Below, one piece after another: positions 1-7,833 of a DNA stretch of 64,000 nucleotides. Source of the DNA: Sphingomonas kaistensis (GTDB lineage Bacteria > Pseudomonadota > Alphaproteobacteria > Sphingomonadales > Sphingomonadaceae); the NCBI RefSeq assembly GCF_036884275.1, contig NZ_CP145607.1, forward strand, positions 1,909,001-1,973,000, in the 5' to 3' direction. The notes under the pieces were generated by a model. It was not told the DNA's origin, did not search any database, and saw only the letters and a program-made list of their open reading frames with translations. Made by a program: the position numbers and the translations under genes. Each line of letters begins with the position of its first letter. Positions within the stretch are counted from its first letter, which is position 1.

Positions 1-618
1 ATGTGGATCGCGCCGGCTTTTTCGATACGAGACCTGTCCGTGACGATCGGCACGCGAGTGTTGGACCAGGCACTTGATTTCCTCGGCAAACTTTGTCGCT
101 CGAACCGGACCGATGCTCATGTCGCGATTAACGTCACGGCGACGGAATTGTCTGATCAGCATTGGGTTGCCAGCGTGCTCCGTAGCCTTGAGCGAAGCGG
201 CATCTGCCCATCGGCGCTCGAGATCGAAGTTACTGAAACCGTTCTCCTTCATGGATCGTCCACCACTGTGATTCGCAGCCTGCAGAAACTTCGCAGCGCC
301 GGCACCAAGGTCAGCCTCGACGACTTTGGCACCGGCTATGCGTCGCTTACTCACCTGCGTTCATGCCCTGTCGATACTCTGAAGGTCGACCGCAGCTTCG
401 TCCGCTGCCTTCACGAGTCAGACTCGGCTGCGATTGTCCGCAGTATGGTCGACCTTGCAAGCGACCTACAGTTGAACGTCGTCGCCGAGGGCGTGGAGAA
501 TGCCTCCCAGCATCGCCAATTGACCGATTGGGGCTGTCGTCAAGGCCAAGGCTTCTACTACGCTCGCCCTGCCGGCGCCGAGTATTGGCTGAAATCCAGC
601 AAGATCACGAGCCGGTGA
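1..618 (+). CDS. EAL-domain c-di-GMP phosphodiesterase, 5' end outside window
   Basis: This is the C-terminal two thirds of an EAL domain, which hydrolyses cyclic di-GMP to pGpG. Visible family signatures are INVTA near residue 43, EVTET near 76, the DDFGTGY loop near 107, LKVDRSF near 127, VVAEGVE near 160 and GQGFYYA near 182. The defining EAL motif and first helices are missing, so the in-frame ATG at base 1 is almost certainly internal and the gene continues upstream. All later catalytic and metal-binding positions look intact, so the full protein is probably active. The stop codon is immediately followed by the ATG of a BLUF gene, implying co-translation and a shared light-responsive role. 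The family is certain; upstream domains cannot be seen. Confidence 0.93.
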   Translation: MWIAPAFSIRDLSVTIGTRVLDQALDFLGKLCRSNRTDAHVAINVTATELSDQHWVASVLRSLERSGICPSALEIEVTETVLLHGSSTTVIRSLQKLRSAGTKVSLDDFGTGYASLTHLRSCPVDTLKVDRSFVRCLHESDSAAIVRSMVDLASDLQLNVVAEGVENASQHRQLTDWGCRQGQGFYYARPAGAEYWLKSSKITSR

Positions 619-1113
619 ATGCTCCGCTTCTGCCTCTACGTCAGTACATGTCGCTTGGCGCGGGGAAGTGCGATGGAGGAGGTGTATCACCTGGTCGCCG
701 GCGCCCGTGCATCCAACCGGCGCCTTTCGGTCAGCGGTACGCTGATTTTCTCGGGGACGTACTTTGCACAGTATCTTGAGGGACCCGAGGAAAACTTGTC
801 GTTGCTTTTCCAGCGCATTTGCCGCGATCCAAGGCACGGCCAGATCAGAGTTCTGCTGGACAGCCGGCGTGAGAGACGGGAGTTCCCCCGCCGGTCACTC
901 CAGTTCTCGGGTCCCTCGATGTTTGTTGACCGGCACATCGGCCAGTTCTTCGACGAGGACTTGCAAGGACAACAACGCAAGCTTGCCGTTGGACAGCTCC
1001 TCCAAATGATGCGGGGCACTACTCAAGCAATTGCCGATGGTCGGCGCTTGCCGCCGCGAAGCAATTGTTCCGGGTCGGAGGTCGATCAATTTCTGCTGGA
1101 GTCGCCCGCGTGA
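619..1113 (+). CDS. BLUF-domain blue-light sensor protein
   Basis: BLUF domains bind FAD and sense blue light. The first 100 of 164 residues match the fold: LYVST with the flavin-contacting Tyr7, ASNRR with Asn33, and FAQYLEGPEE with Gln51. These are the equivalents of AppA Tyr21, Asn45 and Gln63. In the fifth strand the usual Trp-x-Met is replaced (FPRRSLQF: Arg92 and Leu94), an unusual change at signalling positions. The remaining 60 residues show no output domain, so this is a short BLUF protein that must act through a partner. It starts directly after the EAL gene stop and its own stop overlaps the GTG of the next response regulator. The EAL protein is the obvious candidate partner, by analogy with BLUF-EAL fusions such as BlrP1. 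Confidence 0.88.
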   Translation: MLRFCLYVSTCRLARGSAMEEVYHLVAGARASNRRLSVSGTLIFSGTYFAQYLEGPEENLSLLFQRICRDPRHGQIRVLLDSRRERREFPRRSLQFSGPSMFVDRHIGQFFDEDLQGQQRKLAVGQLLQMMRGTTQAIADGRRLPPRSNCSGSEVDQFLLESPA

Positions 1114-1811
1114 GCAGCATGGGAGATGCAAAATCAGTCGATCCGAAGGTCCCAGGTCCAAAGATCGCCTACGTCGTCGATGATGATCCGACGTTCAGGC
1201 GGTCGCTGCTGCTGTTGCTTGAAGCGGCGGGATGGGCCGTCCAGGATTTTAGCTGCGGCGAAGATTTCCTTGCCGAGGTCGATCAGCTGAGGCCAGGCGT
1301 GCTCCTGTTGGATCTTAGGATGCCTGGCATGAGCGGTCTCGATCTGCTGGAGAAAGGCGGTGCTCGCCTGCTCAATTTTGCGATTATCATCCTAACTGGA
1401 CATGGCGACGTCGACGCGGCGGTCCGTGCGCTCAAGGGTGGTGCGGTGGACTTCTTGGAAAAGCCCTTCGACGGCCTTCAGCTGCTCGCCATGCTCGACA
1501 GCAATCTCGCCCAACTACTCAACAGCTTGGAATTTGCCCGGCGCGAACGGGAAGCCGTGGCGCGCGTCGGGCAGCTCAGCAATCGAGAGCGCGACGTCCT
1601 CAGCGGTCTGTTGGCAGGCGCACCCCACAAGGTAATTGCGAGGCATCTCGGGATCAGCGATCGAACCGTCGAAATGTATCGCAACAACATGGTCCGGAAG
1701 CTAGGCGCTAAAAGCACCAACGAAGCGCTTCATCTTGGCATGCTCGCCAAGGTTCAGCCTGCCGAGGTCAGCGGGGGGTCTGTTCAAGTCACTACCGGGA
1801 AATCCCCTTAG
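1110..1811 (+). CDS. FixJ/NarL-type response regulator
   Basis: Two-domain DNA-binding response regulator. The N-terminal receiver has the acidic pocket VVDDDP, the phosphorylation site LLLDLRMPG, the Thr of ILTGHGD and the Lys of FLEKPFD. The C-terminal LuxR/FixJ-type HTH runs from LSNRERDVLSGLLAG through KVIARHLGISDRTVE to the end. The chosen start is the GTG at 1110, which overlaps the BLUF stop as GTGA and has GGAG eight bases upstream; an ATG at 1119 is the alternative. Sequence style is closest to FixJ/TodT-type regulators that pair with PAS kinases. The PAS kinase encoded 700 bases downstream is a plausible cognate, with the winged-helix gene between them. The target genes are unknown. 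Confidence 0.9.
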   Translation: MSSMGDAKSVDPKVPGPKIAYVVDDDPTFRRSLLLLLEAAGWAVQDFSCGEDFLAEVDQLRPGVLLLDLRMPGMSGLDLLEKGGARLLNFAIIILTGHGDVDAAVRALKGGAVDFLEKPFDGLQLLAMLDSNLAQLLNSLEFARREREAVARVGQLSNRERDVLSGLLAGAPHKVIARHLGISDRTVEMYRNNMVRKLGAKSTNEALHLGMLAKVQPAEVSGGSVQVTTGKSP

Positions 1812-1885
1812 CGACAAACCGGTCTACCTCCAGAATGGTTGTTTCTGCACAATTGTCGAACGATCCAATTCCAAGGAGCAGTTCG

Positions 1886-2326
1886 ATGTTCGAGAGTATG
1901 GTCGGTGGGGCCGCGGAGCCGGTGAATTGTCCGCCCCTTCCTATCCGCATTCGTGACACCGCGCCCGTGATTCCAGAAAAGATCGAACGAATACGGCGGA
2001 GCAGGAGAAACCGGCACCAGCACTTTCCGCCCGGACTGTTCGCCGACCCGGCCTGGGACCTGCTTTTGTATCTCTACTCCTCGGACCTGTGCAGCAAGCG
2101 CACGACGGTCAGCAAGGCTGTGGCTGCCGCCGACGTTCCGGAAACGACCGGCCATCGGTGGCTGAGCCACTTGCTTCAGCTCGGATTATGCGAGCGTCGC
2201 CCTGACCCGGTCGATGCTCGTCGGCAGTATGTGTCGCTGACCACTCGCGGGCGGGAATGCATGGACGGCTACTTTCGAGCGCAAGTCGGATTCGAGCGAA
2301 AGGAGGAGGGTGGTAGGAATACGTGA
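1886..2326 (+). CDS. winged-helix (MarR-like) regulator, paralogue 1
   Basis: A small protein with a C-terminal winged-helix fold. The core begins at LFADPAWDLLL, then a helix-turn-helix (SKAVAAADVPETTGHRWLSH) and a basic wing (ERRPDPVDARRQYVSLT). The ATG at 1886 is preferred because AAGGAG lies seven bases upstream; an earlier ATG at 1835 lacks a good site. Its core is clearly related to two other proteins in this window (4918-5367 and 6006-6401), so it belongs to a local paralogous family. MarR-like dimeric DNA binding is inferred from the fold. Lying between a FixJ-type regulator and a PAS kinase, it may tune the same regulon. No ligand or target can be assigned. Confidence 0.78.
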   Translation: MFESMVGGAAEPVNCPPLPIRIRDTAPVIPEKIERIRRSRRNRHQHFPPGLFADPAWDLLLYLYSSDLCSKRTTVSKAVAAADVPETTGHRWLSHLLQLGLCERRPDPVDARRQYVSLTTRGRECMDGYFRAQVGFERKEEGGRNT

Positions 2327-2516
2327 CGAAGCATCAAGGGTGCAGGGCGACGCCGCCGCTGATGCTTCGGTAACGACCAATTCGAAGGACTGCGGCCAGG
2401 AAGAACACCGATCACTCCCGGCTGCGTCCTGACCTAGGAGATGTTGCAGGCTATTCCGGGAGCAGGCAAACAGTGTCACGTCTGCCCCACAGGGCAGGGT
2501 GCATGAGAGAGGTCTC

Positions 2517-3659
2517 GTGACGGATTCAGACATGCCGCACGCAGCTAGGCCGGAAGCCGAGGCTGTTGAGGTCAGCCTCGAGTTTCTATCTCGGCTGGGC
2601 CAAGCCGCTCTTGATCCAATCATCGTCTCGGACGCGCGTGGCTGCATCGCCTACTGGAACGACCGATGCACCGAATGCTTCGGATGGGCACGCGAGGACG
2701 TATTGGGCAAGAGGATTCATGACCTCCTCATTCCCAAACGGTTGGTCCCGCACCACCTTTCATCCTTCGCGAAGTCCATCGTTATCGAGGGTCCACCGCC
2801 CAAACGCTATGTCACGCATGCATTGAGACGGGATGGAACCGAGTTCATGGTGGAGCTCTCCATCATCCACATGACGATCGGCTCCGCTCGCTTTCCCTTC
2901 TGCTTCGTGCGGGACATCGACGCGGAGAAGAGACACGAAGCGAAGCTCCGCGAAGCTGACGACAAGCTGGCTTATCTTGCAAGACTGAACGCGATGGCGA
3001 CCATGGCCGCGGCCTTGGCGCATGAGATGGCCCAGCCGCTTGGTGCCGCCCAAAACTTTCTGTCAATCGCGTTGATGGAGAGGGATCATCCGGCGCATGA
3101 AGCGCTGCTGGACTGCCGTTCGGCGCTGGGGGAAGCGGCACAGTCGCTGGCCAGCATTCGCGGACTGGTCCGCAAGGGCGGAGCGGTGCCGGACGTCGTC
3201 GCGTTGGACGAAGTTCTCAACGACGTACTAAGGGTTCTTTCCGCGCAGAGCCAAAGCCATGTCCGTTTCGAGATGGGGTCGTGCGCTCACCTTGTCTGGG
3301 CCGATCGCATCCATGTCGAGCAAGTCCTGACGAACCTTCTTCGTAATGCCACCGAAGCGTTGCAGTCGCGGACGGATGGCCAGGTGGCGGTTACCGCGGA
3401 GACTCAAGGCGAGCAGCTAGTCGTTGCGGTCGACGATAATGGTCCGGGTATCCCTGAAGAGCGTTGGCCCACTCTGTTCGAGGCCTTCCGCTCCACGAAG
3501 TCGGAAAACATGGGCATGGGCTTGGCCTTGTCGCGGGTGCTGGTGGAACGCTGTGGCGGTCGCTTGTGGATCGAGCACAAGAATGGCAGCGGGGCGCGGT
3601 TCTGCTTCACCCTGCCTCGCAAGACGATCATGACCGCTCCCGCAGGCGGGACGTCTTGA
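2517..3659 (+). CDS. PAS-domain sensor histidine kinase, FixL-like
   Basis: Cytoplasmic histidine kinase of about 380 residues with no transmembrane segment. A PAS domain spans roughly residues 25-145 (DPIIVSDARGCIAYWN near its start, CFVRDIDAEK at its end). The dimerisation helix carries the phospho-acceptor His in ALAHEMAQPL (about residue 169), like the HELNQPL box of FixL-type kinases. The ATPase domain shows the N box (NLLRNATEAL), G1 (DDNGPGIP) and G2 (GMGLALS). The GTG at 2517 has AGAGAGG just upstream; GTG 2499 and ATG 2532 are alternatives. A heme ligand is not evident, so the signal is unknown. It probably phosphorylates the FixJ-type regulator at 1110-1811. Confidence 0.88.
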   Translation: MTDSDMPHAARPEAEAVEVSLEFLSRLGQAALDPIIVSDARGCIAYWNDRCTECFGWAREDVLGKRIHDLLIPKRLVPHHLSSFAKSIVIEGPPPKRYVTHALRRDGTEFMVELSIIHMTIGSARFPFCFVRDIDAEKRHEAKLREADDKLAYLARLNAMATMAAALAHEMAQPLGAAQNFLSIALMERDHPAHEALLDCRSALGEAAQSLASIRGLVRKGGAVPDVVALDEVLNDVLRVLSAQSQSHVRFEMGSCAHLVWADRIHVEQVLTNLLRNATEALQSRTDGQVAVTAETQGEQLVVAVDDNGPGIPEERWPTLFEAFRSTKSENMGMGLALSRVLVERCGGRLWIEHKNGSGARFCFTLPRKTIMTAPAGGTS

Positions 3660-4124
3660 TCTAAGTTGAGCGCTCTAGAGAGTGTTGGTATCCAGGCTGG
3701 ATCCAGCGGACCAAGCAGGCCGTAGAAGCTGTTCTTTACATCGCAGAGTTTGGCTCCTCCGCAATTTGAATGGATTAGATGCTACACTAGGTGTCGAGTC
3801 TGGCAACGCGTACAAGGGATTGCAAGCCTTCAATGATGTTTGGGCCAGGCAGGCGTCAGCGTAGAATGCACCTGATCTCAAAGATTTCTGCCACTGCGAC
3901 ATAGCCGGGTAACTCGCGTATTCAGCCTTCCCCACTTGGGATCATGAGGCGAAAGTTCGAGGCTAAATAGCCCCGGTACCTTCGGCGCTGCACAACTTTG
4001 GCCGAGTTGTGCAGCGCCGCGCGGCGTCTGATTGGGATTCGCCCCGAGCCTAGTGACGGAAGCTGCCGGAAGCCTACAGTCAAGGGCTGTTGCGGCAGCC
4101 CGAGCAGATGTGGGCGCACAGAGG
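3660..4124. other. intergenic stretch with a strong hairpin, no gene seen
   Basis: No reading frame here has convincing protein character. The outstanding element is a perfect inverted repeat at 3983-4019: two 15-base arms around a 7-base loop. No T-run follows on either strand, so it is not a standard terminator for the kinase gene upstream. Confidence 0.6.
3983..4019. repeat. perfect 15-bp inverted repeat (hairpin)
   Basis: Arms 3983-3997 and 4005-4019 are exact reverse complements (left arm begins CGGCGCTGCACA) separated by TTGGCCG. It could be a protein-binding palindrome, a hairpin in an RNA, or a relic of a mobile element end. Confidence 0.8.
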
Positions 4125-4592
4125 CTACGGTAAGCGCTTGGCGATGAGGGCTGGGAAGGGAACGATGAGGGTGTCCGTTGCCCGGCGTCCAGCTTCCTCC
4201 TCAAGCCGCTTCAAGCCGGCTATCAGCGCAGCTTCGATCGCATCTAGGCCCGAATGGGAGGCCGCAATCGGAACGATCCTGGGGTTGAGCTTGGCCGCAG
4301 CCATAATGCTCTCTCGCGTAGGGTCGTTTGGCCCGTATCCGACGAGCACGGTGAACTCCTCCCGCTTTCCATCGAGCAGCGTCGGCAGCAGCTCAAGCAC
4401 GTCCTCCCCTTCGCCTAGGGTCGGGACGAGGAGCAAATACCAAGCGGGCGACAGATTGCTCATGCGCCCGAGCGGGTGCTCACTCCATGTAGGAAGCGGC
4501 AGAAAGTCGCTGACCCGCGGAGCCGCGCGCGCGGGCCTCACACGCTGCCACACCCTCGACCACCAGGTAGTCGGCGCACCGCAATGATCCAT
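4125..4592 (-). CDS. hypothetical protein
   Basis: Not recognised. The conceptual product is about 155 residues and its second half has natural protein character: WYLLLVPTLGEGEDVLELLP, FTVLVGYGPNDPTRESI, NPRIVPIAASHSGLDAIEAAL and a Lys/Glu-rich helix. The start at 4592 (MDHCGAP) is preferred over 4640, which only adds low-quality sequence; an internal Met (MSNLSPAW) is also possible. There is no signal peptide or clear membrane segment. The opposite-strand frame over the same bases is Ser/Arg-rich and looks like its shadow. It stands alone between two winged-helix gene regions. Coding status is probable, function unknown. Confidence 0.5.
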   Translation of the reverse strand: MDHCGAPTTWWSRVWQRVRPARAAPRVSDFLPLPTWSEHPLGRMSNLSPAWYLLLVPTLGEGEDVLELLPTLLDGKREEFTVLVGYGPNDPTRESIMAAAKLNPRIVPIAASHSGLDAIEAALIAGLKRLEEEAGRRATDTLIVPFPALIAKRLP

Positions 4593-4917
4593 TCGCGTTT
4601 CCGCCCGTCTGACGATCGAACCCACTCCTGAAGTCCACAACCAAGGCTGCTATTCCCCGCTGTTAGCTTATCGCCGTCCGGGTTCAAGGCGCGATGCTCC
4701 TGCAATCCCTAGTTGACGAAGATGGGGGGCCATGCATCGCCTGTTGATGCAGAGCCGGATTCACTCCGGGAGTTCGGAATGAAGGGCGCCGCCGCTGGAA
4801 GTGCGATGGAGCAAAGTCCAATATGGATGTATTTGTAATCACTTGGATAAGAGGTCGGTAGCAAGACGGTCCGAACGTAGTTAAGGTTCATAATACCATC
4901 CCGCGGGAGCCCCGACG

Positions 4918-5367
4918 ATGACCAGTGCAAATGCTACGGCTGTCTCCGATCTGCAGAACGGTTTGACCCTGAACGGCAGTCTGCACCCCGAGATGTTCCC
5001 GCCGAGTCCGGCCAGCAATCAAAAGATGGTGGGACTATCGCAGATCCGTTCGATTCAAAAGGCTCGCCGCATGCGCGAGCAGATCTTCGGCCGCGACCTG
5101 TTCGCCGATCCGGCCTGGGACATCCTTCTTGAAGGTTTCGCCTGTCACCTCGAGCAAAGACGCTTGTCGATCGGCAGGTTAAGCACGGCGGCTGCAGTTC
5201 CTGCGACAACCGCGCTGCGCTGGATCGTCAATCTCGAGAAGAACGGCTGGCTCGCCCGCGAAGATGATCCGTATGACGGCCGCCGCTCATGGGTCCGCTT
5301 GTCGGAAAAGGCATTGGCAGCCATGCGCGACTATGCTGCGTACATCGCACCGGTCCATGTCGTCTGA
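4918..5367 (+). CDS. winged-helix (MarR-like) regulator, paralogue 2
   Basis: A 149-residue protein with a disordered N-terminus of about 60 residues, then RRMREQIFGRDLFADPAWDI leading into a winged helix: the HTH is around IGRLSTAAAVPATTALRWI and the wing around AREDDPYDGRRSWVRLSEKA. The DPAWD signature and overall layout match the proteins at 1886-2326 and 6006-6401. GGGAG lies upstream of the ATG. DNA binding is inferred from the fold. It is monocistronic, with about 280 bases of non-coding DNA before it. The ligand and targets are unknown. Confidence 0.78.
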   Translation: MTSANATAVSDLQNGLTLNGSLHPEMFPPSPASNQKMVGLSQIRSIQKARRMREQIFGRDLFADPAWDILLEGFACHLEQRRLSIGRLSTAAAVPATTALRWIVNLEKNGWLAREDDPYDGRRSWVRLSEKALAAMRDYAAYIAPVHVV

Positions 5368-5549
5368 GGCGCCTTGAGTGAGAACCTGTCGCGCCGGCTC
5401 GGGGCAGGCGTAAGTTGTCGGCGGGGGGAGCTCCTGACCGCCGTCCTAGAATGATTGTCACACTTTGGCACAGGCTTGCGCTGAGCACTTCTGCGGCTGT
5501 TCGTGCGACCGTTATTCTGGCATGAGCGCCCACTCGGGAGTGGGATGGC

Positions 5550-5762
5550 ATGAGCATCGCAGATCGGCAGCCGGTGAATGAAGCAGCGAACCAGCAGGCG
5601 CCCGCCGAAGAAGCGCTTGCGCTGACCCAGCAAGCGATCGGAATCTGCGATGGGGCCGACCTCCCTGGCGATATAGCGGCACATCTTGACTTGGCAGCGC
5701 ATCGCCTGCGCGAGTTCATCGGGCTCAAGCAGGGCGGCCCGGCAAGCATGACGGCGCACTAA
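5550..5762 (+). CDS. small hypothetical protein
   Basis: A 70-residue acidic protein. An N-terminal Gln/Ala/Glu-rich part leads into two predicted helices (EEALALTQQAIGICDGADLP and GDIAAHLDLAAHRLREFIG). GGGAG sits upstream of the ATG. The amphipathic helix pair and normal composition argue that it is expressed, and similar short helical proteins are common in sphingomonads (recalled, not checked). No motif reveals a function. It follows a winged-helix gene by about 180 bases, so it is probably transcribed separately. Confidence 0.5.
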   Translation: MSIADRQPVNEAANQQAPAEEALALTQQAIGICDGADLPGDIAAHLDLAAHRLREFIGLKQGGPASMTAH

Positions 5763-6005
5763 GTTACGACGTTCCTTTGTGACGGTGTCAGTCGATTGAA
5801 GTTCGATCGACCGCGCTACCAAAATGGATGATTTGGTCGAGGTTTTTAAAGATCCCGACAGTAGAAGGGTGAAGCGGGCGGCGGCGGAGACCCCACACTC
5901 CTCCGACGCTCGCAAATCTCGACGGCACAGTCGGTGCTAGATGCTTGGTCGCCGGCAGTACCAAGCCGCCCAAGTGCGACTAAGCAACGGATCACACGCT
6001 GTGCA

Positions 6006-6401
6006 TCAGTCGCGAAACATGGCGCCGAGCACCTGTTCGAGCGCCGCTCGTCCATGGCTCGTCAATCGATACAGCGCTCGCACACCACCTTGTTCGTTGG
6101 TCGAACAGCGTTCCAGCAAGCCGTCCTTCTCCAGCACGCCGACCCACCTCGCTCCCGTGGACGGCGGACTTGCCGCTGCGTCCGCCAACGCGGGCGCGGC
6201 CATCGGTTCCGGAAACGCCAGATAGGCCGCAAGGAGCATGTCCCAGGCCGGTTCGCCGACGAGGCTTGCCGACAGGTACTTGTCGCGGCGTCGCCGCATG
6301 GCGTAAATTTCCGCGGCCGCTGCCCGCAAGAACTTGCCGTCGATCATGGCATGCTCGGGCTGGTCCGGCGCGGGGCTCCGATCGGAGATGTGTGGGTTCA
6401 T
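6006..6401 (-). CDS. winged-helix (MarR-like) regulator, paralogue 3
   Basis: About 131 residues from the ATG at 6401 (MNPHISDRS). Basic helix AEIYAMRRRRDKYLSASL is followed by the family signature GEPAWDMLL, an HTH around APALADAAASPPSTGARWV and a wing around RCSTNEQGGVRALYRLTSHG. The frame extends upstream to 6599, but that part overlaps the RadC-like gene and has poor composition. It lies downstream of the four-gene minus-strand cassette (8310 to 6487) and may be its last member; the gap is 86 bases. It is a divergent paralogue of the two winged-helix proteins upstream. DNA binding is likely, specificity unknown. Confidence 0.75.
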   Translation of the reverse strand: MNPHISDRSPAPDQPEHAMIDGKFLRAAAAEIYAMRRRRDKYLSASLVGEPAWDMLLAAYLAFPEPMAAPALADAAASPPSTGARWVGVLEKDGLLERCSTNEQGGVRALYRLTSHGRAALEQVLGAMFRD

Positions 6402-6486
6402 GGCCAGCCACAGGCGCCGAACGCGGCCAAGCAGCGGACGCAAGAGTGACGATCGAGGGCCATCGTCGGAGTCGTGTGGCGGACGA

Positions 6487-6942
6487 TCATCGACCTCGGC
6501 CACGCTGGTTCTGCCCGCGGAGCGACTGGTCGTCGCGCGAAGCCGAGGTGCCTGGAAGCAAAATATAGTCCAGCAAGTGGATCGCGCATGTTTCGCCAAG
6601 CTCCTTCATGTGGAAAACCTTGCCGATTTCGGTGCTGCCTACCGCGCGCGACCCCAGCTTGCCGGGGCTCCTCACGAGGATGATGCCGGCTGCCGTCGCC
6701 GCAAATGCGCTTTCCAGCACGGAATGTGGTGATAAGGCCGCGATCTCTCCCTCGCCTTCAGCGATCTTGATGGTCGCGAGGTGACGGCTCTCGCGATCGA
6801 CGAAGACGGCACGGATTACTGGGAATATGTCATCTTGGGCGAGCAAGCGCACATAGGCGATCGCCTGCGATCGCCCAGGCAGCCGCAGCCTGTGCGGCAC
6901 GACCTTGTGATCGGAGCGCGAACCGGCGATGTCCTGGGTCAC
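6487..6942 (-). CDS. RadC/JAB-like protein lacking metal ligands
   Basis: The reading frame has no ATG. A GTG at 6942 overlaps the stop of the upstream membrane-protein gene as GTGA and gives a 151-residue product. Residues from about 40 align with the JAB domain of RadC: IRAVFVDRESRHLATIKIAE, then ALSPHSVLESAFAATAAGII, then LLDYILLP. The RadC metal site VHNHPSGDP, intact in the true RadC at 42657-43337, is replaced here by VRSPGKLGS. It therefore cannot use the zinc-peptidase chemistry of JAB proteins and is more likely a binding or regulatory relative. It is the fourth gene of a compact minus-strand cassette. Assignment rests on alignment by eye to the window's own RadC. Confidence 0.72.
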   Translation of the reverse strand: MTQDIAGSRSDHKVVPHRLRLPGRSQAIAYVRLLAQDDIFPVIRAVFVDRESRHLATIKIAEGEGEIAALSPHSVLESAFAATAAGIILVRSPGKLGSRAVGSTEIGKVFHMKELGETCAIHLLDYILLPGTSASRDDQSLRGQNQRGRGR

Positions 6943-7409
6943 TCGGCAGCTGCATTTGTTCTCGTTCGAATGACCCAGTCCGGATCGGTCCCCTGTTGCC
7001 GGAGGCGCCGCTGATGATTGCGGATGCCGACCCCGGTGGCGAGAAGCATTGGCCAGGCCCACATTTGAAGGAACAAGGCGTAGCCGAACGCGGGCAGGGC
7101 CGGGTAAAGGATCTTTGCCAGATGCACGAAGACCGCCGCCAGTTGCAGTCCCGCCAGGACGATGGTCCACAGCCGATTGGCCCTGAGGGCCAGGACGACA
7201 AGCAGGATCAGCAGCAGGACGTCGGCAAGCAACCAACCGAGCAACAGGCTCAAAAAGTCGCCGGAAACGCGCAAGAAGCCGGTCGAGACAGTAATCAGCA
7301 AGGCCAGGCCTTGCGCCAGCATGGCGCCGCGCTCGGGCTTGCCGCCGGCTTTGAACGCGTACCATACGCACAGCAGGAAGGCCGTCAGGAACAGGGCGAT
7401 GCGGATCAC
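6939..7409 (-). CDS. small integral membrane protein, unknown function
   Basis: A 156-residue inner-membrane protein with about four hydrophobic helices: residues 3-20 (IALFLTAFLLCVWYAF), 30-50, 55-75 (LLLGWLLADVLLLILLVVLA) and a region around 80-130 (VLAGLQLAAVFVHLAK, LFLQMWAWPMLLATGV). The C-terminus is polar and basic (RNHQRRLRQQGTDPDW). No known transporter or enzyme motif is visible. It is the third gene of the cassette running 8310 to 6487, with 42 bases to the upstream gene and a 4-base overlap with the RadC-like gene, so the products are probably functionally linked. Confidence 0.8.
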   Translation of the reverse strand: MIRIALFLTAFLLCVWYAFKAGGKPERGAMLAQGLALLITVSTGFLRVSGDFLSLLLGWLLADVLLLILLVVLALRANRLWTIVLAGLQLAAVFVHLAKILYPALPAFGYALFLQMWAWPMLLATGVGIRNHQRRLRQQGTDPDWVIRTRTNAAAE

Positions 7410-7451
7410 GATCCATGCTCCGCATTGCCCCAGACCTTGACAATCGGTCGC

Positions 7452-7796
7452 TCAGGCGACGCGCTGGTCGGGAACGAGGCGCAGCGCGCGGGGCTCGGGA
7501 CATTCGGCAACATCGCCATAGCTGAACGCATCCAGGCCGATTTCACGTTGCGTCTTGCGGAACTCCGCATGGGCCTGGGCGAGGAAGCCTCGTGCCTGGA
7601 CCAAGTTGGCGGTAGCCTGTGCCACCAGCTCGAGCCCGGCTTGACCAGTGGTGAGCGGAAGGCGCGCGGCGGTGCGGCCTTCGACCACGGCAATCGTGAG
7701 CTGTGCGTTGTTGACGATCGCGGCGTCGAGGTTCCGTTCGGCCGGCAGCAGGGCATTGGCAACGGTTTGGGCAATCTCATGACGCTTGTTCAACAT
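7452..7796 (-). CDS. conserved-looking hypothetical protein of the HTH/membrane cassette
   Basis: A 114-residue, mostly helical, soluble protein starting MLNKRHEIAQTVANALLPAE. The middle is Ala-rich and amphipathic (GLELVAQATANLVQARGFLA) and the tail reads TQREIGLDAFSYGDVAECP. A GAGA-rich stretch precedes the ATG; the frame extends to 7901 but that part overlaps the upstream gene. No enzymatic motif is seen. It sits between a membrane-anchored HTH protein and a membrane protein in one transcription direction, suggesting an adaptor role in that cassette. Function unknown. Confidence 0.72.
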   Translation of the reverse strand: MLNKRHEIAQTVANALLPAERNLDAAIVNNAQLTIAVVEGRTAARLPLTTGQAGLELVAQATANLVQARGFLAQAHAEFRKTQREIGLDAFSYGDVAECPEPRALRLVPDQRVA

Positions 7797-7833
7797 TGAA
7801 GTCTCCGTTCGAGCGCTGCGGCTCTGGAGGAGA

